A stretch of DNA of 34,107 bases from Hoylesella shahii DSM 15611 = JCM 12083. Its GTDB lineage: Bacteria > Bacteroidota > Bacteroidia > Bacteroidales > Bacteroidaceae. Shown one piece after another: positions 17,872 to 26,890 of the stretch; within the stretch, counting starts at the first letter, position 1, and every line of letters starts with the position of its first letter. The translations under genes were made by a program, and so were the position numbers. The stretch covers positions 1 through 34,107 of the forward strand of contig NZ_BAIZ01000034.1 of the NCBI RefSeq assembly GCF_000613445.1. Direction: 5' to 3'. The notes beneath the pieces are model-generated. The model made no database searches. It worked only from the letters and a program-made list of their open reading frames with translations, and was not told where the DNA came from.

Positions 17872-18705
17872 ATGCAGGAGACTGCTCCCGACCTTCATAT
17901 ACAACAAACGCGACTGGTGATTCGCGCCACCCGCAACACGCTTTCCTTCGCCGCAGTTGACCCTACGGTGCAGACAAACTTGTTTTTCGAACCCTACACC
18001 GTTCGCAGTGGCATATCGGTAGCAGCCAACTTACGCGAGGCTTTTAAAACATCCACCTTGCTACTTCGGGGCTACAAACGCGCCAACCTGCTGGTTGACA
18101 CGCCTGTGATGCTTGTGCCCATAGACGAGTTTCAAGAAGAAGATGTGCGACAACTATACCATCGCACCATGGTTTTGGCAGATGCCGACACCATGATGCA
18201 CCATGTGCTGCCCGACCTCAATGCTGTGGCGGTGTTTGCTGTGAACAAAGACTTGAAACTTGTGGTTGACGACCATTTTGTAGATGTGAGAATAACGCCT
18301 CTAATGAAAGGTGTGTGGACACATCTGCACCGTCGTAGTTTTACAGGTAGCCGCAGAAAACTGTACGCTTACTTCCACGACAAGCGCCTAGAGGTGTTCT
18401 CCTTTGGCAAAAACAGATTTAAATTTAGTAACGCTTTCGACACCAATAGCTCGCGCGATGCCATGTATTTCATCCTTTATGTTTGGAAACAGATGGGCTT
18501 CGATAGTGTGCAAGACGAGCTACACCTATCGGGCGACATCCCTGATAAAGACTGGACGAAGAATGCTTTGCTGGAATTTGTAAAAAAAACCTACGTTGCC
18601 AACCCTGTGGCCGACTTCAACCGAGCGCCCATCACTGCTATCGAGGGCTTGCCTTACGACCTCATGACCATCTTTGTGAGAGGCATAAAAGACAGCAACC
18701 GATAA
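17872..18705 (+). CDS. DUF3822 family protein
   Basis: 277-aa protein (301 if begun at 17800) of the DUF3822 family, found almost only in Bacteroidetes next to rsmD, as here. I choose ATG 17872 (MQETAPDLHIQQTRLVIRA) because the region before it overlaps the small membrane ORF and lacks the family pattern. Recognisable parts are FEPYTVRSGISVAANLREAF, VDTPVMLVPIDEFQEEDV and FNRAPITAIEGLPYDLMT. The fold is suggested to be actin/FtsA-like in related entries; no catalytic residues can be assigned. The function is unknown, and the conserved pairing with rsmD suggests a link to ribosome assembly or simply co-transcription. The gap to rsmD is 48 bases. Confidence 0.85.
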   Translation: MQETAPDLHIQQTRLVIRATRNTLSFAAVDPTVQTNLFFEPYTVRSGISVAANLREAFKTSTLLLRGYKRANLLVDTPVMLVPIDEFQEEDVRQLYHRTMVLADADTMMHHVLPDLNAVAVFAVNKDLKLVVDDHFVDVRITPLMKGVWTHLHRRSFTGSRRKLYAYFHDKRLEVFSFGKNRFKFSNAFDTNSSRDAMYFILYVWKQMGFDSVQDELHLSGDIPDKDWTKNALLEFVKKTYVANPVADFNRAPITAIEGLPYDLMTIFVRGIKDSNR

Positions 18706-18753
18706 ACTTTAGCTTACATTTTTGCCACAAATCACCACAAACTAACACTCATC

Positions 18754-19305
18754 ATGCGCATTATCACCGGCATATATAAAGGTAGACACTTCGACATCCC
18801 ACGCACGTTTAAGGCTCGACCTACAACCGATTTCGCTAAAGAGAATATCTTTAACGTGCTTAACGCATATATAGACTTTGAAGATGCCACTGCACTCGAC
18901 CTCTTTGCTGGCACGGGTAGCATATCGCTTGAATTGCTTTCAAGGGGATGCAACAGCGTGGTGAGCGTGGAAGCCGACCGCGAGCACGCCAACTTTATTC
19001 GCCAATGCACCACAAAACTTGGCACCGACAAATGTTTGCTTATCCGTGGAGACGTCTTCAGGTTTGTTAAAAGCTGCCATCAACAGTTTGATTTCGTCTT
19101 TGCCGACCCACCATACGCCCTACCCGATTTGGAGAAAATCCCCAATTTGATTTTCCAACACCAACTGCTTAAACCCAATGGCGTGTTGGTTTTCGAACAC
19201 GGAAGGGGCAACGACTTCTCCCAACATCCACATTTTGTGGATCATCGAGCATACGGAAGCGTTAATTTTAGCCTATTCAAAGCACCCGAGAATAAGGAAG
19301 TTTAA
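18754..19305 (+). CDS. rsmD: 16S rRNA (guanine(966)-N2)-methyltransferase RsmD
   Basis: 183-aa SAM-dependent methyltransferase that modifies G966 of 16S rRNA during 30S assembly. N-terminal MRIITGIYKGR and RPTTDFAKENIFNVL are typical. The SAM loop is LDLFAGTGSISLELLSRG (about 49-66), the acidic residue follows in SVEADREHA, and the catalytic motif is ADPPYALPDL, the RsmD form of (D/N)PPY. It is cytoplasmic and of normal length for the family. It follows the DUF3822 gene in the same operon. Confidence 0.95.
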   Translation: MRIITGIYKGRHFDIPRTFKARPTTDFAKENIFNVLNAYIDFEDATALDLFAGTGSISLELLSRGCNSVVSVEADREHANFIRQCTTKLGTDKCLLIRGDVFRFVKSCHQQFDFVFADPPYALPDLEKIPNLIFQHQLLKPNGVLVFEHGRGNDFSQHPHFVDHRAYGSVNFSLFKAPENKEV

Positions 19306-19449
19306 GTTTTTCTTAGCGCACACACCGGCCTAAAGTATTTTAAGACTGCTAGGTTTGCATCGCCAACCAATTGCGCCATCATAACAATGACCGTAAGAAC
19401 AACCACTCTTTACAAGTGATGCCCTACAAACAAATTGCCTATTAGGGGC

Positions 19450-19480
19450 TTGCTTATGACGTTTTTTATGACTATCTTTG
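19450..19480 (+). promoter_or_regulatory. Promoter of the C1 peptidase gene
   Basis: CTTG (ending 19452), 20 bases, then TATCTTTG (19473-19480). The start codon is 26 bases downstream. Confidence 0.6.
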
Positions 19481-19506
19481 TAGAAAAATAAAAATCCAAA
19501 CAATTT

Positions 19507-20910
19507 ATGAACAATAAAATGCTGATTGTAGGGGCTCTCTTGGCCATATCAGGAAGCCTCAACGCCCAAAACAAGGACGGCGGAATATCTTCGCAAATGT
19601 TGCAACAGATACAGCAACACAGTAAACAAACAACGGCCGAGAAGGCTATTTCTAACGCCATCGCCACTAATTCTATCGACGAATTGGCACGAACACCTCA
19701 AAGCCGAGCTGAAATAGACCCCTATTTCAGTGTGGAAACACCCAAGCAAAACATTCATAACCAAAAGAGTTCGGGCAGATGTTGGATGTTTACAGGCCTT
19801 AATGTTCTGAGGGGCGACTTTGCTTTGAAAAGCGATTCGCTAACAGTGGAGTATTCGCATGCTTACCTATTTTTCTACGATCAGCTTGAAAAAGCCAACC
19901 TCATGCTGCAAAGCGTGGTAGACTGTGCCAAGAAACCTATCAACGACCCCGAAGTGCAATTCTTCTTTAAGCACCCTCTAAACGATGGTGGTACATTCAC
20001 TGGCGTGGCCGACTTGGCCGAAAAATATGGTCTAGTACCCAAAAGCGTAATGCCTGAAACCTACTCTAGCGAAAACAGTAGCCGGATGTCGAAACTTATT
20101 TCGTCGAAACTTCGCGAGTATGGACTTGAATTGCGCAAGATGGTTGCCGCTAAAGCCAAACCCACACAAATACAAGAACGCAAGACACAGATGCTTGCCA
20201 CCGTCTATAAGATGCTTGCACTAACACTAGGCGAGCCTGTCAAGTCGTTCGAATATGCCTTTAAAAACAAAGCAGGCAAAGCCATCACCCCTGTTGAAAC
20301 CTATACTCCAAAACAATTTTTCGACAAAACAGTGGGCCGTTCGCTTAACGACAACATCATTATGGTGATGAACGACCCGCGTAATGCTTATTATAAAGTG
20401 TACGAAGTGAAACACGACCGCCACACCTACGACGGTCATAACTGGCGCTACTTGAACCTTCCAATGGAAGATATTCACAAATTGGCCATCGCATCACTTA
20501 AGGCTGGACACAAGATGTACACCTCTTACGATGTAGGCAAACAACTAGACCGTAGCAAAGGTTATTTGGATTTGAACAATTTTGATTACGGATCACTCTT
20601 CGGTACAACGTTCCCCATGAACAAAGCCGACCGCATTGCCACCTTCGACAGCGGCTCTACGCACGCTATGACCTTAACAGCTGTTGACCTCGACGCACAA
20701 GGTAAGCCTCTTAAATGGAAGGTTGAAAACAGCTGGGGAGCAGACAATGGATACAAAGGCTATCTCATTATGTCGAACGCCTGGTTCAATGAGTTCTTCT
20801 TCCGCCTAGTTGTAGACAAGCAGTTTGTGCCTGCCGACATCCTAAAGATGACCGAACAAACACCCATCATGCTACCCTACGACGACCCCGTGTTTGCAGA
20901 TGACTTGTAA
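19507..20910 (+). CDS. pepC: Secreted C1 cysteine peptidase, bleomycin hydrolase/PepC family
   Basis: 467-aa papain-fold aminopeptidase of the C1B (bleomycin hydrolase) group. Unlike cytosolic PepC it has a signal peptide (residues 1-20, ending SLNAQ), so it probably acts in the periplasm or outside the cell on short peptides. The catalytic triad is visible: C92 in SSGRCWMF, H386 in STHAMTLT, N408 in VENSWG. A helical insertion lies at about 130-270, as in the hexameric family members. It is a single-gene unit with its own promoter (19450-19480) and a shared terminator with the convergent cysK. The C-terminal end differs from the autoprocessed tail of yeast Gal6, so exo- versus endopeptidase preference is uncertain. 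Confidence 0.92.
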   Translation: MNNKMLIVGALLAISGSLNAQNKDGGISSQMLQQIQQHSKQTTAEKAISNAIATNSIDELARTPQSRAEIDPYFSVETPKQNIHNQKSSGRCWMFTGLNVLRGDFALKSDSLTVEYSHAYLFFYDQLEKANLMLQSVVDCAKKPINDPEVQFFFKHPLNDGGTFTGVADLAEKYGLVPKSVMPETYSSENSSRMSKLISSKLREYGLELRKMVAAKAKPTQIQERKTQMLATVYKMLALTLGEPVKSFEYAFKNKAGKAITPVETYTPKQFFDKTVGRSLNDNIIMVMNDPRNAYYKVYEVKHDRHTYDGHNWRYLNLPMEDIHKLAIASLKAGHKMYTSYDVGKQLDRSKGYLDLNNFDYGSLFGTTFPMNKADRIATFDSGSTHAMTLTAVDLDAQGKPLKWKVENSWGADNGYKGYLIMSNAWFNEFFFRLVVDKQFVPADILKMTEQTPIMLPYDDPVFADDL

Positions 20911-20925
20911 AAGAGAATTTAAGGA

Positions 20926-20957
20926 GTTAAGGAGTTAAGCCCCCTTAACTCCTTAAC
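20926..20957. terminator. Bidirectional terminator between pepC and cysK
   Basis: Perfect 14-base arms GTTAAGGAGTTAAG (20926-20939) and its complement (20944-20957) around CCCC. A T-rich stretch (TTCTTTATT) follows on the plus strand, and an A-rich one precedes it. The arm itself contains two 8-bp GGAGTTAA-like units. Confidence 0.85.
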
Positions 20958-20984
20958 TTCTTTATTCCTCATAACGAATACGCA

Positions 20985-21930
20985 TTATAAAGGATATTCT
21001 TCAAAAGCATAAAGCACCGTTGAAAGATATCGCTCACCCGTATCGGGCAACAAAGTAACGATGCGTTTGCTTGCATTCTCGGGACGTTTAGCCAATTGCA
21101 TGGCTGCAAATACAGCAGCACCCGACGAGATTCCAGCCAAAACACCCTCTTGTTGAGCCAATTCCCTACCCGTGCGAATGGCATCATCATTGCCAACCTG
21201 TACCACTTCGTCTACCACGCTGCCATTATAGGTTTTGGGAACAAAGCCTGCACCAATGCCTTGTATCTTGTGCGGACCAGGCTTACCGCCACTCAAAACA
21301 GGAGAATCGGCAGGTTCTACAGCCACAATGCGCACATTGGGATTTTTCTCTTTCAAATACTTTCCAACGCCCGACACCGTTCCGCCTGTTCCAACACCAG
21401 CCACAAAAATATCTATTTCACCACTCGTATCAGCAAATCTCACGCCCTGTAACCTCGTAATGACGTTCGGGGTTGGCCAAATTCTCAAACTGCTGCAGAA
21501 TAACAGCCCCAGGAATAGCAGCTCTTAGCTGCATGGCCATTTCTATTGCGCCTTTCATACCTTCTTTTCCAGGCGTAAGTTTCACCTGCGCACCATATGC
21601 TTTCACCAAATTTCGTCGTTCTACGCTCATTGTTTCGGGCATGGTGAGTATCAACTTATATCCTTTCACGGCAGCCACAAGTGCCAACCCCACACCAGTA
21701 TTGCCACTAGTGGGTTCGATAATGGTAGCACCTGGTTTCAGCAAGCCCTTGCGTTCGGCGTCCTCAATCATAGCCAGCGCAATGCGATCTTTCACACTTC
21801 CGCCAGGATTAAAACTCTCTATCTTTGCCACGATGGGCGTTTGAAGGTTGTTAGAAGCCGAAAACTTACTAAGTTCCAACAACGGGGTGCCTCCGATTAA
21901 TTCGGTCAGCTGCTTTGCTATACGTGCCAT
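20985..21930 (-). pseudogene. cysK: Cysteine synthase CysK, one frameshift
   Basis: PLP-dependent O-acetylserine sulfhydrylase of about 314 codons, the last step of cysteine synthesis. The PLP lysine lies in PGGSVKDR, the substrate loop is PTSGNTG, and the PLP phosphate loop is [10 protein letters not shown]. The frame breaks at 21433-21437: VTGREI is followed by a stop, while the next frame resumes at [13 protein letters not shown]. The family has EIW(E/A)DT here, so loss of two G from GGG (or gain of one T) explains the break. Because this is a core biosynthetic gene, a sequencing error is more likely than loss. A promoter -7 element TAACTTTG lies at 21970-21977, with TTG 20 bases further upstream. 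Confidence 0.9.
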
Positions 21931-21969
21931 ACCTTATTCTCTTTTTATTTTATTATCTTTTTGACGATG

Positions 21970-22000
21970 CAAAGTTACGAAGAAATGCAAAGGCGTGCAA
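21970..22000 (-). promoter_or_regulatory. Promoter of cysK
   Basis: On the minus strand TTG (21998-22000), 20 bases, then TAACTTTG (21970-21977). The start codon is 40 bases downstream. Confidence 0.55.
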
Positions 22001-22130
22001 TCGCATAAGTGTGGTATATTTGTGCCTATACAAACATATTAGAAACAAAGTTATCGGCAACCAATAGACAACAAAATATTTTCATCAACACTAAAAACGC
22101 TAAACTCTTCGCAATTCACCTCAACTTTCG

Positions 22131-22138
22131 TATATTTG
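22131..22138 (+). promoter_or_regulatory. -7 element of the ADP-ribosylglycohydrolase gene
   Basis: TATATTTG on the plus strand, 134 bases before the start codon. The -33 region has only TTCG. Confidence 0.4.
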
Positions 22139-22272
22139 CAGTATTCTGTCGCACAAGGTCTGCACTCGCATGATAAGCAAGTTGAATGGAACAAAGAGCA
22201 AAAGCATGTGGCGGTGATGAAATGAAATTCGACAATAATAGCATTCATAGTTTATAAAACTCGAAAAGCATA

Positions 22273-23238
22273 ATGATAAATCATGGTTTTGAACAAGCCA
22301 ATAATAATGATACGCTTGTTGATAGAATAAAAGGAACCATCTATGGCCAAGCCATTGGCGACGCACTAGGCTTGGGTACAGAAGGAATGACAGACGAAGA
22401 AATGGCCTTGAAATATCCCAATGGCATTACCCATTACGGCGACATCTTTCAAGACCATCATCGCAAAAGGTGGAAAATAGGTGATTGGACCGACGACACC
22501 GACATGATGCTGTGCATTGCCAATGCCGTTATCAAGGACAAAGGAGTGAACCTAACTTCTATTGCCCAAAACTTCAAGCATTGGGCGGATGGCTGTCCGA
22601 TGGGCATTGGCGAAACCACCCATAAGGTTTTACTCTTTGGAGACTACGTAGAAAAACCTTTTGAGGTGTCTAAGAAAATTTGGGAGATGAGCCGTTGCAG
22701 GGCGGCAGCTAACGGAGGACTGATGCGAACATCGGTTGTTGGCTTGTTTCCCAAAGCAGTAGAAGTGTGTGCTGCAAACATTTGCAAACTAACCCACTAC
22801 GACCCGCGTTGCGTTGGTTCGTGCGTTATCGTGTCTTTGCTGATACATAGCTTGGTTTACGAAGGCAAAGGCCTGTCTTATCACCAAATAATAGACTTGG
22901 CCAGAAAATACGACGATAGGATTATCGAGTACGTAGACCTATCTATCGACACCGACATTCGAGCCTTAGAACTACAAGATAAAAACTCTGTTGGGTACAC
23001 CTTACGCTGTTTAGCCGCAGGCCTATGGGCCTATTGGCACGCCAAATCGTTTGCAGATGGACTTTTAGCCATCGTAAGGGCAGGCGGAGATGCCGACACT
23101 AACGCGGCTGTGGCTTGCGCCATTCTGGGTGCTAAGTTCGGATATGGCACTATTCCTACGGAATATGTTGACGGACTGATTTATAAAAAACAGCTTGACA
23201 ACATCATTAAAGAAATAAGTTCTTTGGTGCTACATTAA
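22273..23238 (+). CDS. ADP-ribosylglycohydrolase family protein
   Basis: 321-aa cytoplasmic protein of the DraG/ARH family, which removes ADP-ribose from proteins or small molecules using two metal ions. The N-terminal signature is GDALG (29-33) and the metal site is DWTDDTD (D71, D74, D75, D77). The second metal motif is GGDADTN (271-277), followed by the usual small-residue helix (ACAILGAKFG). All metal ligands expected for an active enzyme appear present. No ADP-ribosyltransferase (DraT) gene is adjacent, so the target is unknown. It is a single-gene unit; the neighbours cysK and the EamA gene are on the other strand. Confidence 0.92.
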   Translation: MINHGFEQANNNDTLVDRIKGTIYGQAIGDALGLGTEGMTDEEMALKYPNGITHYGDIFQDHHRKRWKIGDWTDDTDMMLCIANAVIKDKGVNLTSIAQNFKHWADGCPMGIGETTHKVLLFGDYVEKPFEVSKKIWEMSRCRAAANGGLMRTSVVGLFPKAVEVCAANICKLTHYDPRCVGSCVIVSLLIHSLVYEGKGLSYHQIIDLARKYDDRIIEYVDLSIDTDIRALELQDKNSVGYTLRCLAAGLWAYWHAKSFADGLLAIVRAGGDADTNAAVACAILGAKFGYGTIPTEYVDGLIYKKQLDNIIKEISSLVLH

Positions 23239-23328
23239 AGGCAGCAATGTAATATGTGTCTAATCTGTTTTCAATCAGCCAAATATTCCACTCTGTTGTT
23301 CTCTTAGATAGAGACTGAGGCTAGGACG

Positions 23329-24351
23329 TTACTTTCTTTTCTCAAGGTCGCGCTTGCTCTTCGACTTTGTTACAAGCCAGACACCACCAAACACCAAGAT
23401 GATGGCAAGACCCTGTGCCCACTTCAATACGCCGATACCCATCAGCACACTAACCGTTACCGACACAATGGGCTGCACATAATTGTAGATGCTAACCACC
23501 GTGGGGCGAAGTGTTTTCTGGCCCACCATGATGAGACAATAACAAACAAAGGTGCAAATCACCACCACATAGGCCGTTTCGAGCCACGTAATAGCCCCTA
23601 TTTGTGCCCAAGGCAAGGCCGCGACATGCACTCCTGTGAAAGGCAAGAGTATCAAAGTGGCCCAAAAAAACATCCACTTGCTAACCGTTATCACCGAATA
23701 GCGCCGCACAAGGGGATTGAAAAGCGAGAGATAAAACGCATAAGAAAACTGCGCGCAAAGGCAAAGCAGGTCGCCACGTATATCTCCTTGCACCTTGTTG
23801 GTGGCCGCAGCACTTGTAAGAATAAGTATTAATGCACCACTACACCCCATCAACACGCCCGTGGCTTTCTTTCCCGTTATGGGTTCTTTAAGGATGATAG
23901 CCGAGAAAACCATCGCAAAAATAGGCATCGAAGTGGTTACAATACTGGCATTGATAGGCGAAGTGAGGCTCAACCCGATAGTAAAACAGCACTGATTGCA
24001 CACCAATCCAAAGACGGCTGCACCTGCAAAGCGAAACACATCCTTGCGTGGCACATGCTCTTTACTAGCAAAAAGCGATGCTAACCAAAACAACAAAGCA
24101 CCACCTACCACTCTAAACGTAACCATCGAGATGCCATCTAGCCCGTGGGTCATGGCATCTTTGCCCAAGGGTGCCATCAATCCCCAAAACATACAAGCCA
24201 AAAACATGGCCGCATGGGCCTGCAATGGCGGTGTGCCTTGAGCCTTATTGGGCGGTGTTGTTGGCGCTTGTTGGGCTGCATTTGGTGCTATTTGGTTGAC
24301 CTCTTCGCAGAACGAAGAGGCATTATCATCGCTGATGTGCATATTGTCCAT
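23329..24351 (-). CDS. EamA/DMT-family transporter
   Basis: 340-aa inner-membrane protein with ten predicted helices in two EamA repeats of the drug/metabolite transporter family. Landmarks are MFLACMFWGLMAPLGKDA (first helix), LTSPINASIVTTSMPIF, ILKEPITGKKATGVLMG (end of repeat 1) and YNYVQPIVSVTVSVLMG near the end. A hydrophilic N-terminus of about 45 residues, rich in Gln/Pro, precedes helix 1. I start at ATG 24351. The alternative TTG at 24378 lies inside the likely -7 element (24376-24383). The substrate is unknown; export of amino acids or other metabolites is common in the family. Confidence 0.88.
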   Translation of the reverse strand: MDNMHISDDNASSFCEEVNQIAPNAAQQAPTTPPNKAQGTPPLQAHAAMFLACMFWGLMAPLGKDAMTHGLDGISMVTFRVVGGALLFWLASLFASKEHVPRKDVFRFAGAAVFGLVCNQCCFTIGLSLTSPINASIVTTSMPIFAMVFSAIILKEPITGKKATGVLMGCSGALILILTSAAATNKVQGDIRGDLLCLCAQFSYAFYLSLFNPLVRRYSVITVSKWMFFWATLILLPFTGVHVAALPWAQIGAITWLETAYVVVICTFVCYCLIMVGQKTLRPTVVSIYNYVQPIVSVTVSVLMGIGVLKWAQGLAIILVFGGVWLVTKSKSKRDLEKRK

Positions 24352-24375
24352 GTCTTCTTTAAGTTTTTTATGGTG

Positions 24376-24383
24376 CAAAGTTA
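24376..24383 (-). promoter_or_regulatory. -7 element of the EamA transporter gene
   Basis: TAACTTTG on the minus strand, 25 bases before the chosen ATG. It rules out the TTG at 24378 as a start. The divergent AAA gene has its own -7 element 22 bases away. Confidence 0.5.
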
Positions 24384-24404
24384 GTCAAATTAGAATAAAA
24401 TGCG

Positions 24405-24412
24405 TATTTTTG
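24405..24412 (+). promoter_or_regulatory. -7 element of the AAA ATPase gene
   Basis: TATTTTTG on the plus strand, 150 bases upstream of the start codon. No good -33 element is seen. Confidence 0.4.
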
Positions 24413-24561
24413 TAAGGAGCGTTCATGCCATTTAATTCGTGGTCTTCATAGGCAGCGGAGTTAGATGCAGGCGCGAACAACGAACAAACGTTTGATTTTA
24501 ACAGGCCCTAACCTCTGCTTAACACCAACAGTACGAGCACAGGCCACAACAATAAGCCCAC

Positions 24562-25380
24562 ATGGAGAAATATGCTGACTACATCAAGGAGATTGAAATA
24601 GACTCGCTATGGAGCGGAACGCGACACATTGTGTGGCGACTGCATAAGCAGGTAAACGTGTTGAGTGGCGTTAACGGTATGGGTAAGAGCACCATTCTTA
24701 ACCGGGTGGTGAAATGTTTGCCTAAAGGTGGCGACACCAATCAGGCGCATGTAAAGGGTGTGCGCATTACGATGGCGCCCGAAGATGCTACATGCGTGCG
24801 ATACGACATTATCCGTTCGTTCGATCGCCCGCTGCTCAATGCTGAGATTATTGCAAAACTAGGATTGAACATTGCCACCGAACTAGATTTCCAACTCTAC
24901 CAACTGCAACGCCGATACCTAGACTATCAGGTTGATATTGGCAACCGCATTATTAGCACTTTGCAAAGTGGCACCCCAGATGCTGCACGCTTGGCGCAGG
25001 CGCACAACGAACCCAAGCGACTGTTTCAAGACATGATTGACCGTCTGTTTGCCGAAACGGGCAAGACTATTATTCGAAGCGAGAACGAAGTGCGCTTTGC
25101 GCAGATAGGCGAAACGCTGCAGCCTTATCAACTGTCTAGTGGAGAAAAGCAATTGCTGGTGGTGCTGCTTACAGTGCTGGTTGAAGATCAACGCCCTTAT
25201 GTTCTCTTTATGGACGAACCTGAAGTAAGTATGCACATCGAATGGCAAAAACAACTTATCGACCTTATTTTGCAACTTAATCCTAACGTACAGATTATTC
25301 TCACCACTCATAGCCCCGCTGTTATCATGGACGGATGGCTAGACAGAGTGACCGAAGTGAGTGATATCATGGTGGAATAG
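24562..25380 (+). CDS. AAA-family (ABC-type) ATPase paired with a DUF4435 protein
   Basis: 272-aa ATPase of the SMC/ABC-like AAA group. Walker A is GVNGMGKST (36-44), the ABC signature LSSGEKQ (191-197), and Walker B YVLFMDEPE (ending D218-E219). The switch histidine is H250 in LTTHSPA. It is cytoplasmic and lacks a long coiled coil. The next gene encodes a DUF4435 protein with TOPRIM-type residues. In the PARIS anti-phage system an ATPase (AriA) and a DUF4435 nuclease (AriB) form one complex that senses phage anti-restriction proteins. This ATPase appears smaller than typical AriA as I remember it, and the two genes are 269 bases apart, so the equivalence is tentative. A housekeeping role in Bacteroidetes is the alternative. 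Confidence 0.85.
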   Translation: MEKYADYIKEIEIDSLWSGTRHIVWRLHKQVNVLSGVNGMGKSTILNRVVKCLPKGGDTNQAHVKGVRITMAPEDATCVRYDIIRSFDRPLLNAEIIAKLGLNIATELDFQLYQLQRRYLDYQVDIGNRIISTLQSGTPDAARLAQAHNEPKRLFQDMIDRLFAETGKTIIRSENEVRFAQIGETLQPYQLSSGEKQLLVVLLTVLVEDQRPYVLFMDEPEVSMHIEWQKQLIDLILQLNPNVQIILTTHSPAVIMDGWLDRVTEVSDIMVE

Positions 25381-25431
25381 AAAACTGATGAATGAATAAA
25401 CAGACAAGTTCACTAGTTAAAGAGGTGATAT

Positions 25432-25495
25432 GATGAGTTTATAAGTTGATGAGTTTATAAGTTGATATGTTGATGTATAAATGAGTTAACAAGCA
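25432..25495. repeat. 8-bp period tandem repeat (GATGAGTT/TATAAGTT)
   Basis: Eight units in strict 8-base phase. GATGAGTT and TATAAGTT alternate twice, then GATATGTT, GATGTATA, AATGAGTT and AACAAGCA follow. It lies between the ATPase and DUF4435 genes. Confidence 0.8.
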
Positions 25496-25559
25496 GAAGG
25501 CGAAGCCATATTTTCACCTTTCCAACCTTTCACCTTTTCACCATTACATCCCCCTTTTT

Positions 25560-25599
25560 CACCCTTTCACCTTTTCACCTTTTCACCCTTTCACCTTTA
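25560..25599. repeat. 8-bp period tandem repeat (CACCTTTT)
   Basis: CACC recurs at 25560, 25568, 25576, 25584 and 25592 with YTTT between. Looser copies extend upstream to about 25512. It is the second array in the 269-base gap before the DUF4435 gene. The purine-rich complement resembles the tract at the end of the phosphatase gene (15925-15990). Confidence 0.8.
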
Positions 25600-25649
25600 A
25601 AAGCCCTTTCGCCATTAAAGCCCTTTCCTCCTTAAAAAAAAATCGCCTT

Positions 25650-26704
25650 ATGTCCAGAGGTTTAAAAGAACATCTTTCGTCGTCTTACTTCGAAGCAGCC
25701 AACAGAATGACGCCCAAAAAGGCGCGAAGGCGCATCGTGGCTTATGTAGAAAGCTACGACGATATTTTTTTTTGGCGCACAGTGCTGGGCAGTTTCGAAA
25801 ACACAAACCTATATTTCGAGGTAATGTTGCCTTCGAAAGAAAATAAATTAGAACGGGGAAAAAAAGCAGCTCTGATGAGTCTTATTGGCGAGAAGGTGGG
25901 AAACGACATGATTGCCTGTGTGGATGCCGACTACGATTATCTGCTGCAAGGGGCCACACTGCTATCTAAAACCATCCTTAACAACCCCTTTGTGTTTCAC
26001 ACCTACGCCTATGCCATTGAAAACTTACAATGCTTTGCTGGTGGATTGCACGAGGTGTGCGTGGCTGCAACCCTCAACGACCACTTTGTGTTCGACTTCA
26101 CCGACTTCTTTTCGCGTTATTCGCGCATTGTGTTTCCCCTCTTTGTGTGGAATATTTGGCACTATCGCACAGGCTGTTATAGTGAGTTTACACTCACCGA
26201 CTTTAACCGAATGATAGACCTAGGCAGGTTTTCGATTCATCGAACGGATGAACTTCTGGAGAAACTTCGAAACAGAATAGACCACAAACTGCGCCAATTG
26301 CGCCAACGCCATACCAACGCTAAAACGAGTTGGAACGAGGTGAAAGCCGACTTATTGCGCCTGGCGTTACGCCAGATACAACTTATCTCTATATTCAAGG
26401 CCACCACTTGGCCGACACACTGGTTATACCAATGCTTATGAGAGTGTGCGAACTGCTGATACACGAACGCGAAATAGAGATAAGACAACAAAGCGTGCAT
26501 GCTACACAGATGCGAAACGAATTGGCTTCTTACGCACATAGTGTGGCCGACATGGCGCCAATGCTCAAAAAAAGTAAGATATATGTAGACGCTGCCCCTT
26601 TTTTGAAAATTAAAAAAGATATTCAGGCCTTTTTAAATCGCGACGCTAATATCAACACAAAACCCATCAACGGCACGCCCGACAACGCTGGTTCTGCTAA
26701 GTAA
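25650..26704 (+). pseudogene. DUF4435 (TOPRIM-like) protein, one frameshift
   Basis: About 350 codons. The N-terminal half has TOPRIM-type positions: E34 in YVESYDDIFFW and the acidic cluster D92-D94-D96 in CVDADYDYL. These are the metal-binding residues of DUF4435/OLD-type nucleases. The C-terminal half is helical and charged and ends in TPDNAGSAK. The frame breaks at 26362-26364. Adding one G to a GG run joins ADLLRL to GVTPDTTYLYIQGHHLAD and restores the full protein. In PARIS the AriB nuclease is DUF4435 and is released by AriA on infection. The pairing here with an AAA ATPase suggests a related toxin-antitoxin-like defence function. No signal peptide. Element copy 2 lies 186 bases downstream. 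Confidence 0.83.
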
Positions 26705-26890
26705 TATATTGCCCAGTGGGCCATCAGTTACTATTACATGCGTGCTTAATGCTTCGTGGTGAATTTGTGGCCAACCAACAAGGGGCTATTGCCATTAACC
26801 ATTATAGAAATAATGTAGCCCGATAGAACTTCGCCTAAAGCAAAAGTAGGTCGTTCGGATGGATTGAGCAAACACATAGAGCTTAGCTCC
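26705..26890. other. Spacer between DUF4435 gene and element copy 2
   Basis: No established gene. A 43-codon minus-strand frame (26746-26877) reads MCLLNPSERPTFALGE... with protein-like composition. It is too short to judge and has no recognised homologue; it may be a gene remnant. Confidence 0.3.
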
